Shown here: piece after piece, positions 51,456 through 60,232 of the stretch | Numbering within the stretch: position 1 is the stretch's first letter | Layout of the letters: every line of letters starts with the position of its first letter | Assembly (NCBI RefSeq): GCF_000682735.1 | Contig: NZ_AWFD01000001.1 | Coordinates: 558,001 to 622,000, forward strand | DNA from: Hyphomonas sp. CY54-11-8 | GTDB taxonomy: Bacteria; Pseudomonadota; Alphaproteobacteria; Caulobacterales; Hyphomonadaceae | Reading direction: 5' to 3' | DNA: 64,000 bases | Notes under the pieces: model-generated | Told to the model about the DNA's origin: nothing | Database searches by the model: none | Seen by the model: only the letters and a program-made list of their open reading frames with translations | Translations under genes and position numbers: made by a program

Positions 51456-52227
51456 GGCAGGGGGCATTTTCCTCCGCTTCAGCATTCTGATGATGCTTGC
51501 CGTGGTGGGCGTTTCGCTCGCCGCGCATGCGCAAGGTGCGCCGCAGCTGGACCCGGTTCCCAGCCTGAATGATGTCCTGAACGGAAATGGCCAGGGCGGG
51601 CTCAGCCGCTCTGTGATCCAGCTCTTCCTGCTGGTGTCGGTACTCAGCCTGGTGCCGGCGATCGCCATGATGGTGACCTGCCTGCCATTCATGGTGATCG
51701 TCTTTTCGTTCATGCGTCAGGCTGTCGGTGTCCAGCAGGCGCCGCCCAACATGATGATCATGGCGCTGGCCATGTTCCTGACCTTTTTCGTCATGGAACC
51801 GGTTTTCACCAATGCGTGGGACAATGGCATTTCCCCTTACATGGATGGCGTACTGACCGAAGAGCAGGCCTGGGTAATGACCACGGACCCGTTCCGGACC
51901 TTCATGACCAACCGGACCGAACCGGAAACCCTTTACGTGCTGAGCGATGCCCTGAACCGGCCGCTCGCCGAGGGTGAAGCGCCGTCTTTTCCTCTGCTCG
52001 CGACCGGTTTCATGCTGTCGGAGGTCAAACATGCCTTCCAGATCGGCTTTGTCATATTCCTGCCATTCATGGTGATCGACCTCGTTGTAGCCTCGGTGCT
52101 GATGGCGGTCGGCATGATGATGGTGCCACCCACTGTGGTTTCGTTGCCGTTCAAGCTCGGATTTTTTGTTCTGGCAGACGGCTGGCTTAAGATTACAGAA
52201 GCCATTTTGCGCGGATATGCAGGATGA
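51442..52227 (+). CDS. fliP: Flagellar export gate protein FliP
   Basis: A 261-residue export-gate component. A cleavable signal-like N-terminus (RFSILMMLAVVGVSLAAHAQG) is followed by LPFMVIVFSFMRQAVGVQQAPPNMMIMALAMFLTFFVMEPVF, SEVKHAFQIGFVIFLPFMVIDLVVASVLMAVGMMMVPP and FFVLADGWLKITE, all FliP signatures. It overlaps fliN at the start and fliG at the end (ATGA). Confidence 0.96.
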   Translation: MIWARAGGIFLRFSILMMLAVVGVSLAAHAQGAPQLDPVPSLNDVLNGNGQGGLSRSVIQLFLLVSVLSLVPAIAMMVTCLPFMVIVFSFMRQAVGVQQAPPNMMIMALAMFLTFFVMEPVFTNAWDNGISPYMDGVLTEEQAWVMTTDPFRTFMTNRTEPETLYVLSDALNRPLAEGEAPSFPLLATGFMLSEVKHAFQIGFVIFLPFMVIDLVVASVLMAVGMMMVPPTVVSLPFKLGFFVLADGWLKITEAILRGYAG

Positions 52228-53336
52228 GCTCTGCCCGAACTGCCTCCAACGTGGAAAGCCTTCCAGCGCGCCGCGCGCAAAAAATGGGTGTGGCGCCGCC
52301 TCAGCCGGCACCGATCAGTTCTGCCCAGCGCGCTGCGGTGATCATCGCCTTGCTGGGGGAGAGCGCCGCCAAGCCGATTGTTGAAAAGCTGGACGATGCC
52401 GCGCTGGCCAAGGTCGCTTCCGCGCTTGAAAACCTGTCCATGCTGACCCGCGATGAACTGGTCGACATCGTCATGGATTTCATAGCCCATCTTCGCAAGA
52501 CAAATGGCGCGATGCGCGGAGGCCGGACACGTGCCAAGGAAGTCTTGTCCAGCGTGGTCGACTCCAATCGCCTGAGCCTGATCTACAAGGACGACACTTC
52601 AGAAGCGGCTGATGACGAGGATGAGGAACAGCTCAGCGTATGGGAACGCCTGGAGCGCAAGGATCCGAAACAGGTTGCAACTTACCTTTCGCGCCTGTCG
52701 CCCAATTTGATCGCTCTGATTCTGCAGAAGCTCGACGTGTCCGTCTCGTCAGAAGTTCTGGGCCATATGGAAGGCGATAAGCTGGGACCGATGATCGGCC
52801 ACATGGTCGAGCCGCGAAAGACCGATCCGGGCGTCGACCAGGTGCTTGGCCGCATGGTCGAGATGGAATTTCTCAACGCCGTTCAGGAAGAAACCGAGGA
52901 AGCGGGCAACAATCTGGCCTCTGTCGGGGAGCTGCTGAGCCTCATCTCGACGGAAAAGCGTGACAGCCTTGTCGCGTTTCTCCGCTCCAAGCATCAGGAC
53001 AAGCTGGAAGGCATCGAGAAATCGATCTTCACGATCGAAGGTCTGCCGGACCTGCTGCCGAAGAATGCCGTGCCGGTCGTGTTCCGCGAAGTGGATCAGT
53101 CATTCCTGCTGAAGCTCCTCAGCACGCTTCAGGGCAGCAACAGTGCCGTCTCGGATTACCTGCTCGGGAATATTTCGTCGCGGATGGCAGATCAGTATCG
53201 TGACGACCTTGGCGGCATGAAGCCTCTGGAACCAGCAGCCGCCGAGACGGTCCAGCGGGAATTCCTCAATGCCCTGATGGGCCTCAAGCGGCGTGGCCTG
53301 ATCGTGCTTGAGCGCAGCGCAGAACAGGACGCCTGA
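52224..53336 (+). CDS. fliG: Flagellar motor switch protein FliG
   Basis: A 370-residue protein with an N-terminal 30-residue extension. The N domain has AAVIIALLGESAAKPIVEKLDDAALAKVASALENL; the middle domain VWERLERKDPKQVATYLSRLSPNLIALILQKL holds the armadillo motif, with DPKQ in place of the usual EHPQ. The torque domain ends with LGNISSRMADQYRDDLGGMKPL. It overlaps fliP. In many bacteria fliG directly follows fliF; here it closes the operon. Confidence 0.93.
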   Translation: MSSARTASNVESLPARRAQKMGVAPPQPAPISSAQRAAVIIALLGESAAKPIVEKLDDAALAKVASALENLSMLTRDELVDIVMDFIAHLRKTNGAMRGGRTRAKEVLSSVVDSNRLSLIYKDDTSEAADDEDEEQLSVWERLERKDPKQVATYLSRLSPNLIALILQKLDVSVSSEVLGHMEGDKLGPMIGHMVEPRKTDPGVDQVLGRMVEMEFLNAVQEETEEAGNNLASVGELLSLISTEKRDSLVAFLRSKHQDKLEGIEKSIFTIEGLPDLLPKNAVPVVFREVDQSFLLKLLSTLQGSNSAVSDYLLGNISSRMADQYRDDLGGMKPLEPAAAETVQREFLNALMGLKRRGLIVLERSAEQDA

Positions 53337-53348
53337 CGCGTCCTGTTC
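53322..53348. terminator. Strong hairpin at the end of fliG
   Basis: GAACAGGACGC and GCGTCCTGTTC form a perfect 11-bp stem around CTGAC, which contains the fliG stop codon. It lies between convergent fliG and flgI. No T-run follows on either strand, so it may act as a bidirectional block or a 3'-end stabiliser. Confidence 0.6.
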
Positions 53349-53370
53349 TCAACCGGCCCTAGTCACACCT

Positions 53371-54474
53371 TTATCGGATCACCAGTTCAGCGTGGATGGC
53401 GCCTGCCGTCTTCATGGAGCGGATGATATCTGCCATTTCCTGCGGTGTGACGCCGAGGGCGTTCAGACCAGAGATCAGTTCCGACAGCGTCACATTCGGC
53501 TGGAGCAGGGCAATATTGCCGCTACCCGTCTGACCGATGGAGATTTCGGATCGCGGAAGCACCTGCGTTTCTCCGCGGGAGAATGGCCCGGGCTGAGACG
53601 CGACCGGCGTCTCTGATATCTTGATCGAGATATTGCCCTGCGCAATCGCAACGCGGGAGATGGTGACATCGTCGCCCATCACGATCGTTCCGGATTTCTC
53701 GTCAATGACGATACGGGCCGGGGCGTTGACCGGCACGGTCAGGTTCTCGATTTCTGCCAGCAGACGGGCAGGGGAGACCTGGAGTGAAGCAAAGTTGAGT
53801 TCCACGGTTCCGGGGTCGCGCATGAAGGCGATCGGACTGCCGACCCGGCCATTGATGACATCCTCGATCCGCGCCGCCGTGGTAAAATCCGGGCTGCGGA
53901 GCGCCAGGGTCAGGTGGTCGCGCTGGTTGAAGTCATAAGCGAGTTCCCGTTCCACGCGGGCACCGTTGGGAACTGCGCCGGTCGTCGGAGTGCCGCGCGT
54001 TTCGCGCGCGCCCGCTGCCTGGACATCGATGCCGCTGACGATGATCGCGCCCTGCGCCACGGCGTAGACTTCATTGTCCGCGCCCTTGAGCGGCGTAAGG
54101 ATCAGCGTCCCGCCCTCGAGGCTTTTCGCATCACCGATGGAGGCGACAGTGACATCGACGCTGGATCCGGACCGGGAGAAGGAGGGCAACGTGGCCGTAA
54201 CGAGCACGGCAGCAACGTTCTTCGGCTTGATCTCTTCACCCTGAACGTTCACGCCCAGGCGCTCCAGCATGTAGGAGAGGGAGTCTTCGGTGAAAGGGGA
54301 GTTCTTCACCGTATCGCCGGTGCCATTGAGTCCGACAACGATACCATAGCCGACCAGATCGTTCTGGCGAATCCCTTCTACATCCACGATATCGCGGATG
54401 CGGGTTTCAGCACTGGCGGAGAAAGCCAGGGTTACTGCTGAAAAAGCTGCGAGGATCAGGGCGGTCCATTTCAT
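53371..54474 (-). CDS. flgI: Flagellar P-ring protein FlgI
   Basis: A 367-residue periplasmic P-ring protein with a signal peptide (KWTALILAAFSAVTLAFSASA). Signatures: RIRDIVDVEGIRQNDLVGYGIVVGLNGTGDTVKNSPFTEDSLSYMLERLGV, NVAAVLVTATLPSFSRSGSSVDVTVASIGDAKSLEGGTLILTPLKGADNEVYAVAQG, and GLNALGVTPQEMADIIRSMKTAGAIHAELVIR at the C-terminus. Last gene of the minus-strand motB-flgE-flgK-flgL-flgI unit, four bases after flgL. Confidence 0.97.
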   Translation of the reverse strand: MKWTALILAAFSAVTLAFSASAETRIRDIVDVEGIRQNDLVGYGIVVGLNGTGDTVKNSPFTEDSLSYMLERLGVNVQGEEIKPKNVAAVLVTATLPSFSRSGSSVDVTVASIGDAKSLEGGTLILTPLKGADNEVYAVAQGAIIVSGIDVQAAGARETRGTPTTGAVPNGARVERELAYDFNQRDHLTLALRSPDFTTAARIEDVINGRVGSPIAFMRDPGTVELNFASLQVSPARLLAEIENLTVPVNAPARIVIDEKSGTIVMGDDVTISRVAIAQGNISIKISETPVASQPGPFSRGETQVLPRSEISIGQTGSGNIALLQPNVTLSELISGLNALGVTPQEMADIIRSMKTAGAIHAELVIR

Positions 54475-54478
54475 GGCA

Positions 54479-55456
54479 CTACCTCATAAAGTTCAGCAGG
54501 CTGAGATTGGCCAGCCGTGCAGTAAGTGTGTAGGAGGCTTCGAGACCGGTTTCGAGCTGCTTCAGTTCCGAAGCCGCTTCATATTGGTCCCTTGCCGTCA
54601 TCTGATTGAAAGCGTGCGTGAGGACGGTTTCCTCAACATCGAGCGCGCTTTTCGAAGACTCGATCTGCGCCTGAAGAATGCCGCGCTCTGCGCGGGCAAT
54701 CGTCAGAGCTGCCTGACCGTCCGCCAGCGTATCGGTTGCCTGAATGAGGGCATCACTGTTGCCGTCGAAAAGGGCAAGTGTTTCGTCGGCCCCGGACAGC
54801 GCGAGAACGGCCAGCCCCCAGACAGTCTTGGTGATCTCAGGGTCGGTGCCTGTCACACTTGCCGGATCGGAGGCTGTCGCAGTGCCGGAATAGATATCGG
54901 CCTGCCAGCCGCTGCCTGGCGTGTTGAAATAGGCATCCATCTGCGTCGCGAAGTCCGCGGCATCGGTCGCGGAGGCCGCCATGGCACGGACATCGTCCAG
55001 AAATGCGTCCACGTCACTCATCGGCTTGGTGTTGGTGGCGTCGCCAGAAAACAGATAGCGTTCGCCATGACGCGTATTGAGGATGGAGAATGTTGAGGCA
55101 ATGGCCGCTTTCGCGTCGCGTACAACCGCTTCCCTTGCGGTAAAATCCTCAGAGCCGAGCGCGGCTTTCATGCGAACGCCGAGTTGACCGATATTGTCAT
55201 CGATTGCTGTCAGAGACTGCTGGATGATGTCCAGCCTGGTCTCCTTGAGGGTCAGCTGGGTCCGCTCGTTCGTGACATCGTCGATTGCTTTCTGTCCGAG
55301 CATGGCCTTGCCAATACGACCGGACAGATGCGCGGTCATGTCCTTGTAGCGGCCTGTGACGGCTTCCTCGGATGTCGTGTCGATGCGTTCGCGCAGGCGA
55401 ACAACCGTCTCACTGAGACCGGATGAGATGTTGTGGATGGGAAGGCTCAGGCGCAT
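54479..55456 (-). CDS. flgL: Flagellar hook-filament junction protein FlgL
   Basis: A 325-residue flagellin-related protein. The N-terminal helix SGLSETVVRLRERIDTTSEEAVTGRYKDMTAHLSGRIG and the C-terminal helix ERGILQAQIESSKSALDVEETVLTHAFNQMTARDQYEAASELKQLETGLEASYTLTARLANLSLLNFM frame a variable middle with RHGERYLFSGDATNTKPM. The position right after flgK supports FlgL rather than flagellin. Confidence 0.9.
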   Translation of the reverse strand: MRLSLPIHNISSGLSETVVRLRERIDTTSEEAVTGRYKDMTAHLSGRIGKAMLGQKAIDDVTNERTQLTLKETRLDIIQQSLTAIDDNIGQLGVRMKAALGSEDFTAREAVVRDAKAAIASTFSILNTRHGERYLFSGDATNTKPMSDVDAFLDDVRAMAASATDAADFATQMDAYFNTPGSGWQADIYSGTATASDPASVTGTDPEITKTVWGLAVLALSGADETLALFDGNSDALIQATDTLADGQAALTIARAERGILQAQIESSKSALDVEETVLTHAFNQMTARDQYEAASELKQLETGLEASYTLTARLANLSLLNFMR

Positions 55457-55460
55457 GTCA

Positions 55461-56909
55461 TCAGATCTCCATCAGCCGGTCGATCATGTTGCTGGCAATT
55501 TCAATCACCCGTGCATTGGCGGCATAGGCCTGCTCGATGATCAGAAGATCCTGCATCTGCTGGTCGACATCGACGCCCGTCTCGGAAATTTCTGCTTCCG
55601 CCATGATGCTGTACTGCGATGATGTCGACGAGAGGACTGCTTCATGGCTTACTCGCTTCTGTCCGGTCGTGGATGCAAACTGGGCAAGAAGCTCGCTGGA
55701 AGAATAACTACCTTGAAACCCTCCCATATTCATTGGGCGGACGGTTGTGACTGCGTCCAGCATGTTCTGCAGGATGGTCGCATTCCCTGAAGCGCCCTCG
55801 CTGATTGCCCCGATACCGTCCCGCAAACGCCACATGCTGCCGCCCTGGCTAGGGTCGATGGCCGGGTTCAGTGCCAGGCGCCCTGCAAGACCTGGATCGC
55901 CGGAGCCGTCGGAGTCCACGAACAATCCTTGCGCACCCGGCGTTTTCGTCGGATCGATTGCATCGTCCGAAAGGCGGGCAATCAGATCGCCCGCAAGAGT
56001 GTCCAGCTGGTCACTGAACGCGGGAAGGTCGGTATCGCGCAGCGTGAACAGCGCGCCAAACATGCCGCTTGAAACAGCGCCATACGAAGACGTGCCGGGC
56101 GTGATGGATATGCCCCCGACGCTCAACCCGGAGAGGCCGCCACTTGCCAGTGTCTGCGAAGGGCCAAACACGGTCGATGGCGTGAATTCAATCTCTTTGG
56201 CGGTCGTTTGCAGAAGGTAGACACCTTCCTGCGTGACGATATCGATGCCGCCACTCTGGCGCGGTACGGTTTGTATCGGCAAGTAGTCGGAAATCTGGTC
56301 GAGCAGGCGTCCCCGTTCGTCGATCAGCGCGGCCGCCTGGCTGCTGGTGCGGTCAATCCGGGCGATCTTTCCGTTGAGTTCCTCAATGCCCTTCAAGGCG
56401 GCATTCACTGTGTCTACGCCGATTGCGATTTCGTGGTCAGTTTCCGCGCGAAGGGACGTGGCGAAATCGGAAAGGGCATTGAATTCCTTGACGAGGGAAC
56501 TGGCCGCCTGAAGCGTCGCGGTCATATCCGAGCCGGACTCGGGCGATATGGCGAGATTGGACAGGGCGCTCTCGAAGTTCGAAAACAGGCCGAAAAGTCC
56601 GGATCCGTCGGCCGTATTTCCGACGCGGGCAGAGATGGTGCTCCAGGTCGATGCGAACAGGTCCGCCTGTGAAAGGTCGCTTCCGAGAGACCTGCGTTCG
56701 GCAGACAAGGCCTCGTCACCGGCCCGGGTGATGCCAACGGAGCGGACCCCTGCGCTGTTCCCGCCGAGGATGTTCTCCGCCACAACGAGCGAACGGCGGA
56801 CATAGCCCGCCGTCGTCGAATTCGAGACGTTCGTGGCGACGACGTCGGCCTTCAGACTTGTGATCCGAAGGCCCGATTGTGCCGCCTGGATAGCGCTGGA
56901 TATGGTCAC
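55461..56909 (-). CDS. flgK: Flagellar hook-associated protein FlgK
   Basis: A 482-residue protein. The N-terminal rod/hook helix is SSAIQAAQSGLRITSLKADVVATNVSNSTTAGYVRRSLVVAEN, and the C-terminal helix is VDVDQQMQDLLIIEQAYAANARVIEIASNMIDRLMEI. The middle has the FlgK-like SQADLFASTWSTISARVGNTADGSGLFGLFSNFESALSNLA block. It lies 27 bases from flgE and four from flgL. Confidence 0.94.
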   Translation of the reverse strand: MTISSAIQAAQSGLRITSLKADVVATNVSNSTTAGYVRRSLVVAENILGGNSAGVRSVGITRAGDEALSAERRSLGSDLSQADLFASTWSTISARVGNTADGSGLFGLFSNFESALSNLAISPESGSDMTATLQAASSLVKEFNALSDFATSLRAETDHEIAIGVDTVNAALKGIEELNGKIARIDRTSSQAAALIDERGRLLDQISDYLPIQTVPRQSGGIDIVTQEGVYLLQTTAKEIEFTPSTVFGPSQTLASGGLSGLSVGGISITPGTSSYGAVSSGMFGALFTLRDTDLPAFSDQLDTLAGDLIARLSDDAIDPTKTPGAQGLFVDSDGSGDPGLAGRLALNPAIDPSQGGSMWRLRDGIGAISEGASGNATILQNMLDAVTTVRPMNMGGFQGSYSSSELLAQFASTTGQKRVSHEAVLSSTSSQYSIMAEAEISETGVDVDQQMQDLLIIEQAYAANARVIEIASNMIDRLMEI

Positions 56910-56936
56910 TTACGTGCCGTCCCGTTCAAGCGTGAA

Positions 56937-58241
56937 TTAGCGCTTCAGGTTTGTGGTTTCCTGCAGCATCTCGTCGACGGTCTGGACGATCTTCGCGTTG
57001 GAAGAATAGGCCCGTTGCGTTTCGATGAGATCGGTCAGCTCGGCCGCGATGTCCGTGGTCGACTCCATAAGAGAGTAACCGGAAACAGTTCCGACCGGCC
57101 CAGTGCCGGCATCCCAAAGGTAGAGGCTGCCGGATGAGGACGAAATCGAAAATGCCTGCCCGTCGAGCGCGGTGAGGCCGTTCATGTTCGGGACGTCTCC
57201 CACCGGGATCTGGTAGAGCGTGCGGCGCAGGCCCGTATCATAGACGGCCTGAAGGTAACCGTTCTCATCGATCTCGACCTCTGCGAGGTCGCCCAGCGGG
57301 GCGCCATCCTTGGTCACAGCGGTCGGGGAGTAGGGACCCGCCAGCTGGGTGATGCCGGCGCTGTCGTCCGGGCGGCCTATGAAAATTTCGACTGGGCCGT
57401 GCGCCAGGGTCATCGACAGGCGGCCGGTAGATGCATCGTAAGCGACGCCGCCACCAGCCGTTGCCGTGTCGATCCGCCCGCCATTGGCAGCCGTGTCGTC
57501 AAATACGAGATTGAGATCGCCGATCGATGTAAGCGGGTCACCTGCGCTGTCGAAGAACTGGACATCCCATTCGTTTGAGGAACCACTGCCCGGCACCGAT
57601 GGTGTAAACTCAAGAGTCAAAGTCTGGGCGCGACCAAGATTGTCGAAATACTCGATCGGAAGCAGGTAAGGCTCACCGGAACCGCCGGTATTGGTTGCGT
57701 CGGCTGGCAGGTTGATGCCGAGTTCCATGCTGGTGGTCGGCGAAGCAGTGAACTGTGAGGTTGCGATGTTCACAGGCTCAAGGTTCAGGCCGCTGTTACG
57801 GCTGACATTGCCGATGTCGCCCGAGGAATCTGCAGGCCAGCCCAGAAGGAACATGCCGCTCTGGGTGCGGAGATAACCGTTCTGGTCGGTGTAGAATGAA
57901 CCAGTCGGCAGGAGCATGAGCGAACGTTCCGATGGTACGGCGCCGACGCCGCCCTCATTCGTAACCGGGATCAAGCCGCGGCCTCCGACAGCAATATCGG
58001 TGGCATTACCTGTCCCTGTCAGCGACCCTGTTGCTGCGATATCCTTGTAGGAACTCACCCGGACACCGCCTGCCGCATAGGCAGAGCTGCGTTGCTGGAG
58101 AACCATACTCGAAAAATCGACCTGGCTGCGTTTGTAACCGTAGGTCGACGAGTTGGCGATGTTGTCGGAAATCGTGGAGAGGCGGGCGGAGTTTACATTC
58201 AAACCCATCACCCCTGCATTCAGGGACGAAGAAATGCTCAT
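56937..58241 (-). CDS. flgE: Flagellar hook protein FlgE
   Basis: About 434 residues from ATG 58241, which has a GGAGC ribosome site. The N-terminus is SISSSLNAGVMGLNVNSARLSTISDNIANSSTYGYKRSQVDFSSMV, then VTNEGGVGAVPSERSLMLLPTGSFYTDQNGYLRTQSGMFLLGWP typical of the hook D1 domain, and the C-terminus YSLMESTTDIAAELTDLIETQRAYSSNAKIVQTVDEMLQETTNLKR. It lies 82 bases downstream of motB, with a CtrA-like box between the two. Confidence 0.95.
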   Translation of the reverse strand: MSISSSLNAGVMGLNVNSARLSTISDNIANSSTYGYKRSQVDFSSMVLQQRSSAYAAGGVRVSSYKDIAATGSLTGTGNATDIAVGGRGLIPVTNEGGVGAVPSERSLMLLPTGSFYTDQNGYLRTQSGMFLLGWPADSSGDIGNVSRNSGLNLEPVNIATSQFTASPTTSMELGINLPADATNTGGSGEPYLLPIEYFDNLGRAQTLTLEFTPSVPGSGSSNEWDVQFFDSAGDPLTSIGDLNLVFDDTAANGGRIDTATAGGGVAYDASTGRLSMTLAHGPVEIFIGRPDDSAGITQLAGPYSPTAVTKDGAPLGDLAEVEIDENGYLQAVYDTGLRRTLYQIPVGDVPNMNGLTALDGQAFSISSSSGSLYLWDAGTGPVGTVSGYSLMESTTDIAAELTDLIETQRAYSSNAKIVQTVDEMLQETTNLKR

Positions 58242-58288
58242 GTCGGTTGCTCCTGCAAAGTGACGCAACCATGAGTAATTATTGTTGG

Positions 58289-58303
58289 TTAATGACGAGA
58301 TAA
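58289..58303. promoter_or_regulatory. CtrA-like box upstream of flgE
   Basis: TTAA-N7-ATAA on the plus strand (on the minus strand, TTAT-N7-TTAA) differs by one base from the CtrA consensus. It lies about 50 bases before the flgE start. Another TTAA is at 58310. Confidence 0.5.
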
Positions 58304-58323
58304 CCTCGCTTAACCCTGTAAAT

Positions 58324-59136
58324 TTATTGGGTCAGGATGGTAATCGAAATCCGGCGGTTCTGCGGAGCAGCCGGGTTTTCCGGAACCAGGGGTTCAGAAT
58401 CGGCCTTTCCTGAAACTTCCCGTATACGGTCAGCCGGCATGCCGGAGCGGACCAGGAGGCGGCGGGCCGTGTTGGCTCGGTCGGCAGACAGGTTCCAGTT
58501 GTCGTAGACGGCGGCATTCCTGTAGCTGCGATTGTCCGTGTGACCGACAATCTTGACCTGGTTTTCGAAGCTTTCGAACGATCCGGCGACCTGTCCCATC
58601 AGGTCTGCCAGCAATTCGGACGGATGACTGGAACCGACAGGGAAGAGGGGGGTCTGAGCCGAGTCCGTGATCTCCACCACGATCCCTTCCGGCGACATCT
58701 TGATCAGCATGTGCTCGGAAATCTGGTGCCCGTCTTCGGTAAGACCCTTCTTAAGGTCCTCAAGCTGCGCGGCGATCGCGCGTTCATCGGTTTTGTCTTT
58801 CGTCCCGTGCGAGTCGATGGATTTCGACCGCGATGCGCCAGTCCCCATTTTTGCGTAGGTTTCTTCCGTGAAGATGGACGAGCCATTGAGGCCGTCCGAT
58901 CCGCCACCGGAGATACGGCTGATCGGAATGGTCGGGTTGAAATAGTCGGCAATACCTTTGCGCTGTTCTTCCGTTGTGGCGTTCAGAAGCCACATCAGAA
59001 GGAAGAACGCCATCATCGCGGTCACGAAGTCCGCGTAGGCGACTTTCCAGGCACCGCCATGGTGCCCTTCGCCTTTAACGACCTTCTTCCGCTTGATGAT
59101 CGTCGTGTGAACGACAGGTTGTTGCTTAGTACCCAT
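58324..59136 (-). CDS. motB: Flagellar stator protein MotB
   Basis: A 270-residue stator subunit. The single membrane helix contains the proton-binding Asp in WKVAYADFVTAMMAFFLLMWLLNATTEEQRKGIADYFNP, including the plug helix. The peptidoglycan-binding OmpA-like domain has VKIVGHTDNRSYRNAAVYDNWNLSADRANTARRLLVRSGMPADRIREVSGKADSEPL. Unusually, motB heads the hook operon (before flgE) while motA is on the other strand, separated by the FliM-like gene. Confidence 0.95.
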   Translation of the reverse strand: MGTKQQPVVHTTIIKRKKVVKGEGHHGGAWKVAYADFVTAMMAFFLLMWLLNATTEEQRKGIADYFNPTIPISRISGGGSDGLNGSSIFTEETYAKMGTGASRSKSIDSHGTKDKTDERAIAAQLEDLKKGLTEDGHQISEHMLIKMSPEGIVVEITDSAQTPLFPVGSSHPSELLADLMGQVAGSFESFENQVKIVGHTDNRSYRNAAVYDNWNLSADRANTARRLLVRSGMPADRIREVSGKADSEPLVPENPAAPQNRRISITILTQ

Positions 59137-59299
59137 TAACCCTAACCACTTGAGCCAGTAGGCACTTTCTAACAGACAGCCGTGAAGGAACGCTGCGGAG
59201 TCGATGGTTAACTTGCTCCGGGCTGTTAATGGTTTTTCAACCGGTCACCCACCATCACTGGTTAACGGGACGGTACGTTTTTTTAATAGGTGGCAAACT

Positions 59300-60193
59300 G
59301 TGTCTGCAGTTCTGCGGAAAAAGATCGACGCTGGGGCGGGTATTCCTCCCAGCATCATGCGGTTGCAGCAATTCTGGCTGCAATTGCAGGCCTGCACCCG
59401 GGACTGGGCCGCGGACACTTATGGTATTCTTCCAGATATCACACTGAGCAGCCGCCGTGTTATCAACGGCCAGGAGGCTCAGCAGAAGCTTGACGCGGAA
59501 ACCGGCTTCTATTTTTCAGCCAAGACCTCACCGGGGCTTGCGGGTGTCGCGATGGACGCAGTCGGCGCCATCCGCAATGCATCGGTTCGCATGGACCAGG
59601 ATGCCGAAAGCCTTGGCGACGCGTCACCATTATTTCTGAAGCTTCTGGCAGAGCAGGCAGGCCTGGAGCTTGGCGGGCAGGTCGCCGCCACCGTGATCAA
59701 GACGGGGGAAGGTGTCACCTCCTCAGCTGATCCGGCGGGTGCTATCGGCCGCTTCGATGCGTCCAGCCGTTACCTGCTGGTAGAATTCCAGCTCAAGCTG
59801 GGGGAGGAGGTCTCCTGCATCTGGTTGGCCTTCGCCTTTGAATTCATGCAGCAATTCGCTGTTTCCAGCCAGCGGGCAGCCGCCGAGCAGAAAGCGAATG
59901 CCCGCGGCAACAGTCAGAGGTCACTTAGTAATAGCATCCTTGCATCGACAACGATGCTGGATGCCGTGCTGGATCGTTTGCCCCTGACAATCGGCGAGTG
60001 CGCCAAGCTTGAAGTCGGCACGGTCCTGCCGCTCGCTGGCGCGGATGCCGGCAGGCTCTCCCTGTCGGCGAACACGATCAACGGCAGCGTCGACATCGGG
60101 ACTGGGGAACTTGGCGTCTGGAAGCGCCAGAGGGCGTTGAAACTCAGAACGCCAATTTCAGAGAATTTTGCACAGGAAATCGTGGATTCATAG
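59300..60193 (+). CDS. Divergent FliM-like motor switch protein
   Basis: About 297 residues from GTG 59300, which has AGGTGG eight bases upstream; an ATG at 59204 is in frame but lies among TTAA promoter-like sites. The C-terminal 75 residues form a SpoA-like domain: TTMLDAVLDRLPLTIGECAKLEVGTVLPLAGADAGRLSLSANTINGSVDIGTGELGVWKRQRALKL. The middle is FliM-length but poorly conserved. The usual N-terminal CheY-P-binding motif (LSQxEIDALL) and the GGxG block are not seen. Placement before motA supports a C-ring role. Confidence 0.68.
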   Translation: MSAVLRKKIDAGAGIPPSIMRLQQFWLQLQACTRDWAADTYGILPDITLSSRRVINGQEAQQKLDAETGFYFSAKTSPGLAGVAMDAVGAIRNASVRMDQDAESLGDASPLFLKLLAEQAGLELGGQVAATVIKTGEGVTSSADPAGAIGRFDASSRYLLVEFQLKLGEEVSCIWLAFAFEFMQQFAVSSQRAAAEQKANARGNSQRSLSNSILASTTMLDAVLDRLPLTIGECAKLEVGTVLPLAGADAGRLSLSANTINGSVDIGTGELGVWKRQRALKLRTPISENFAQEIVDS

Positions 60194-60232
60194 CAATCAT
60201 CCGTATCGGGATTGCTAGATGGGAGTTGAGCA

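Noticed and set aside
59204-59299. ATG 59204 as start of the FliM-like gene
   Set aside because: The extra residues come from DNA rich in TTAA promoter-like sites and are not family-like; GTG 59300 has a better ribosome site. Kept as an alternative only.
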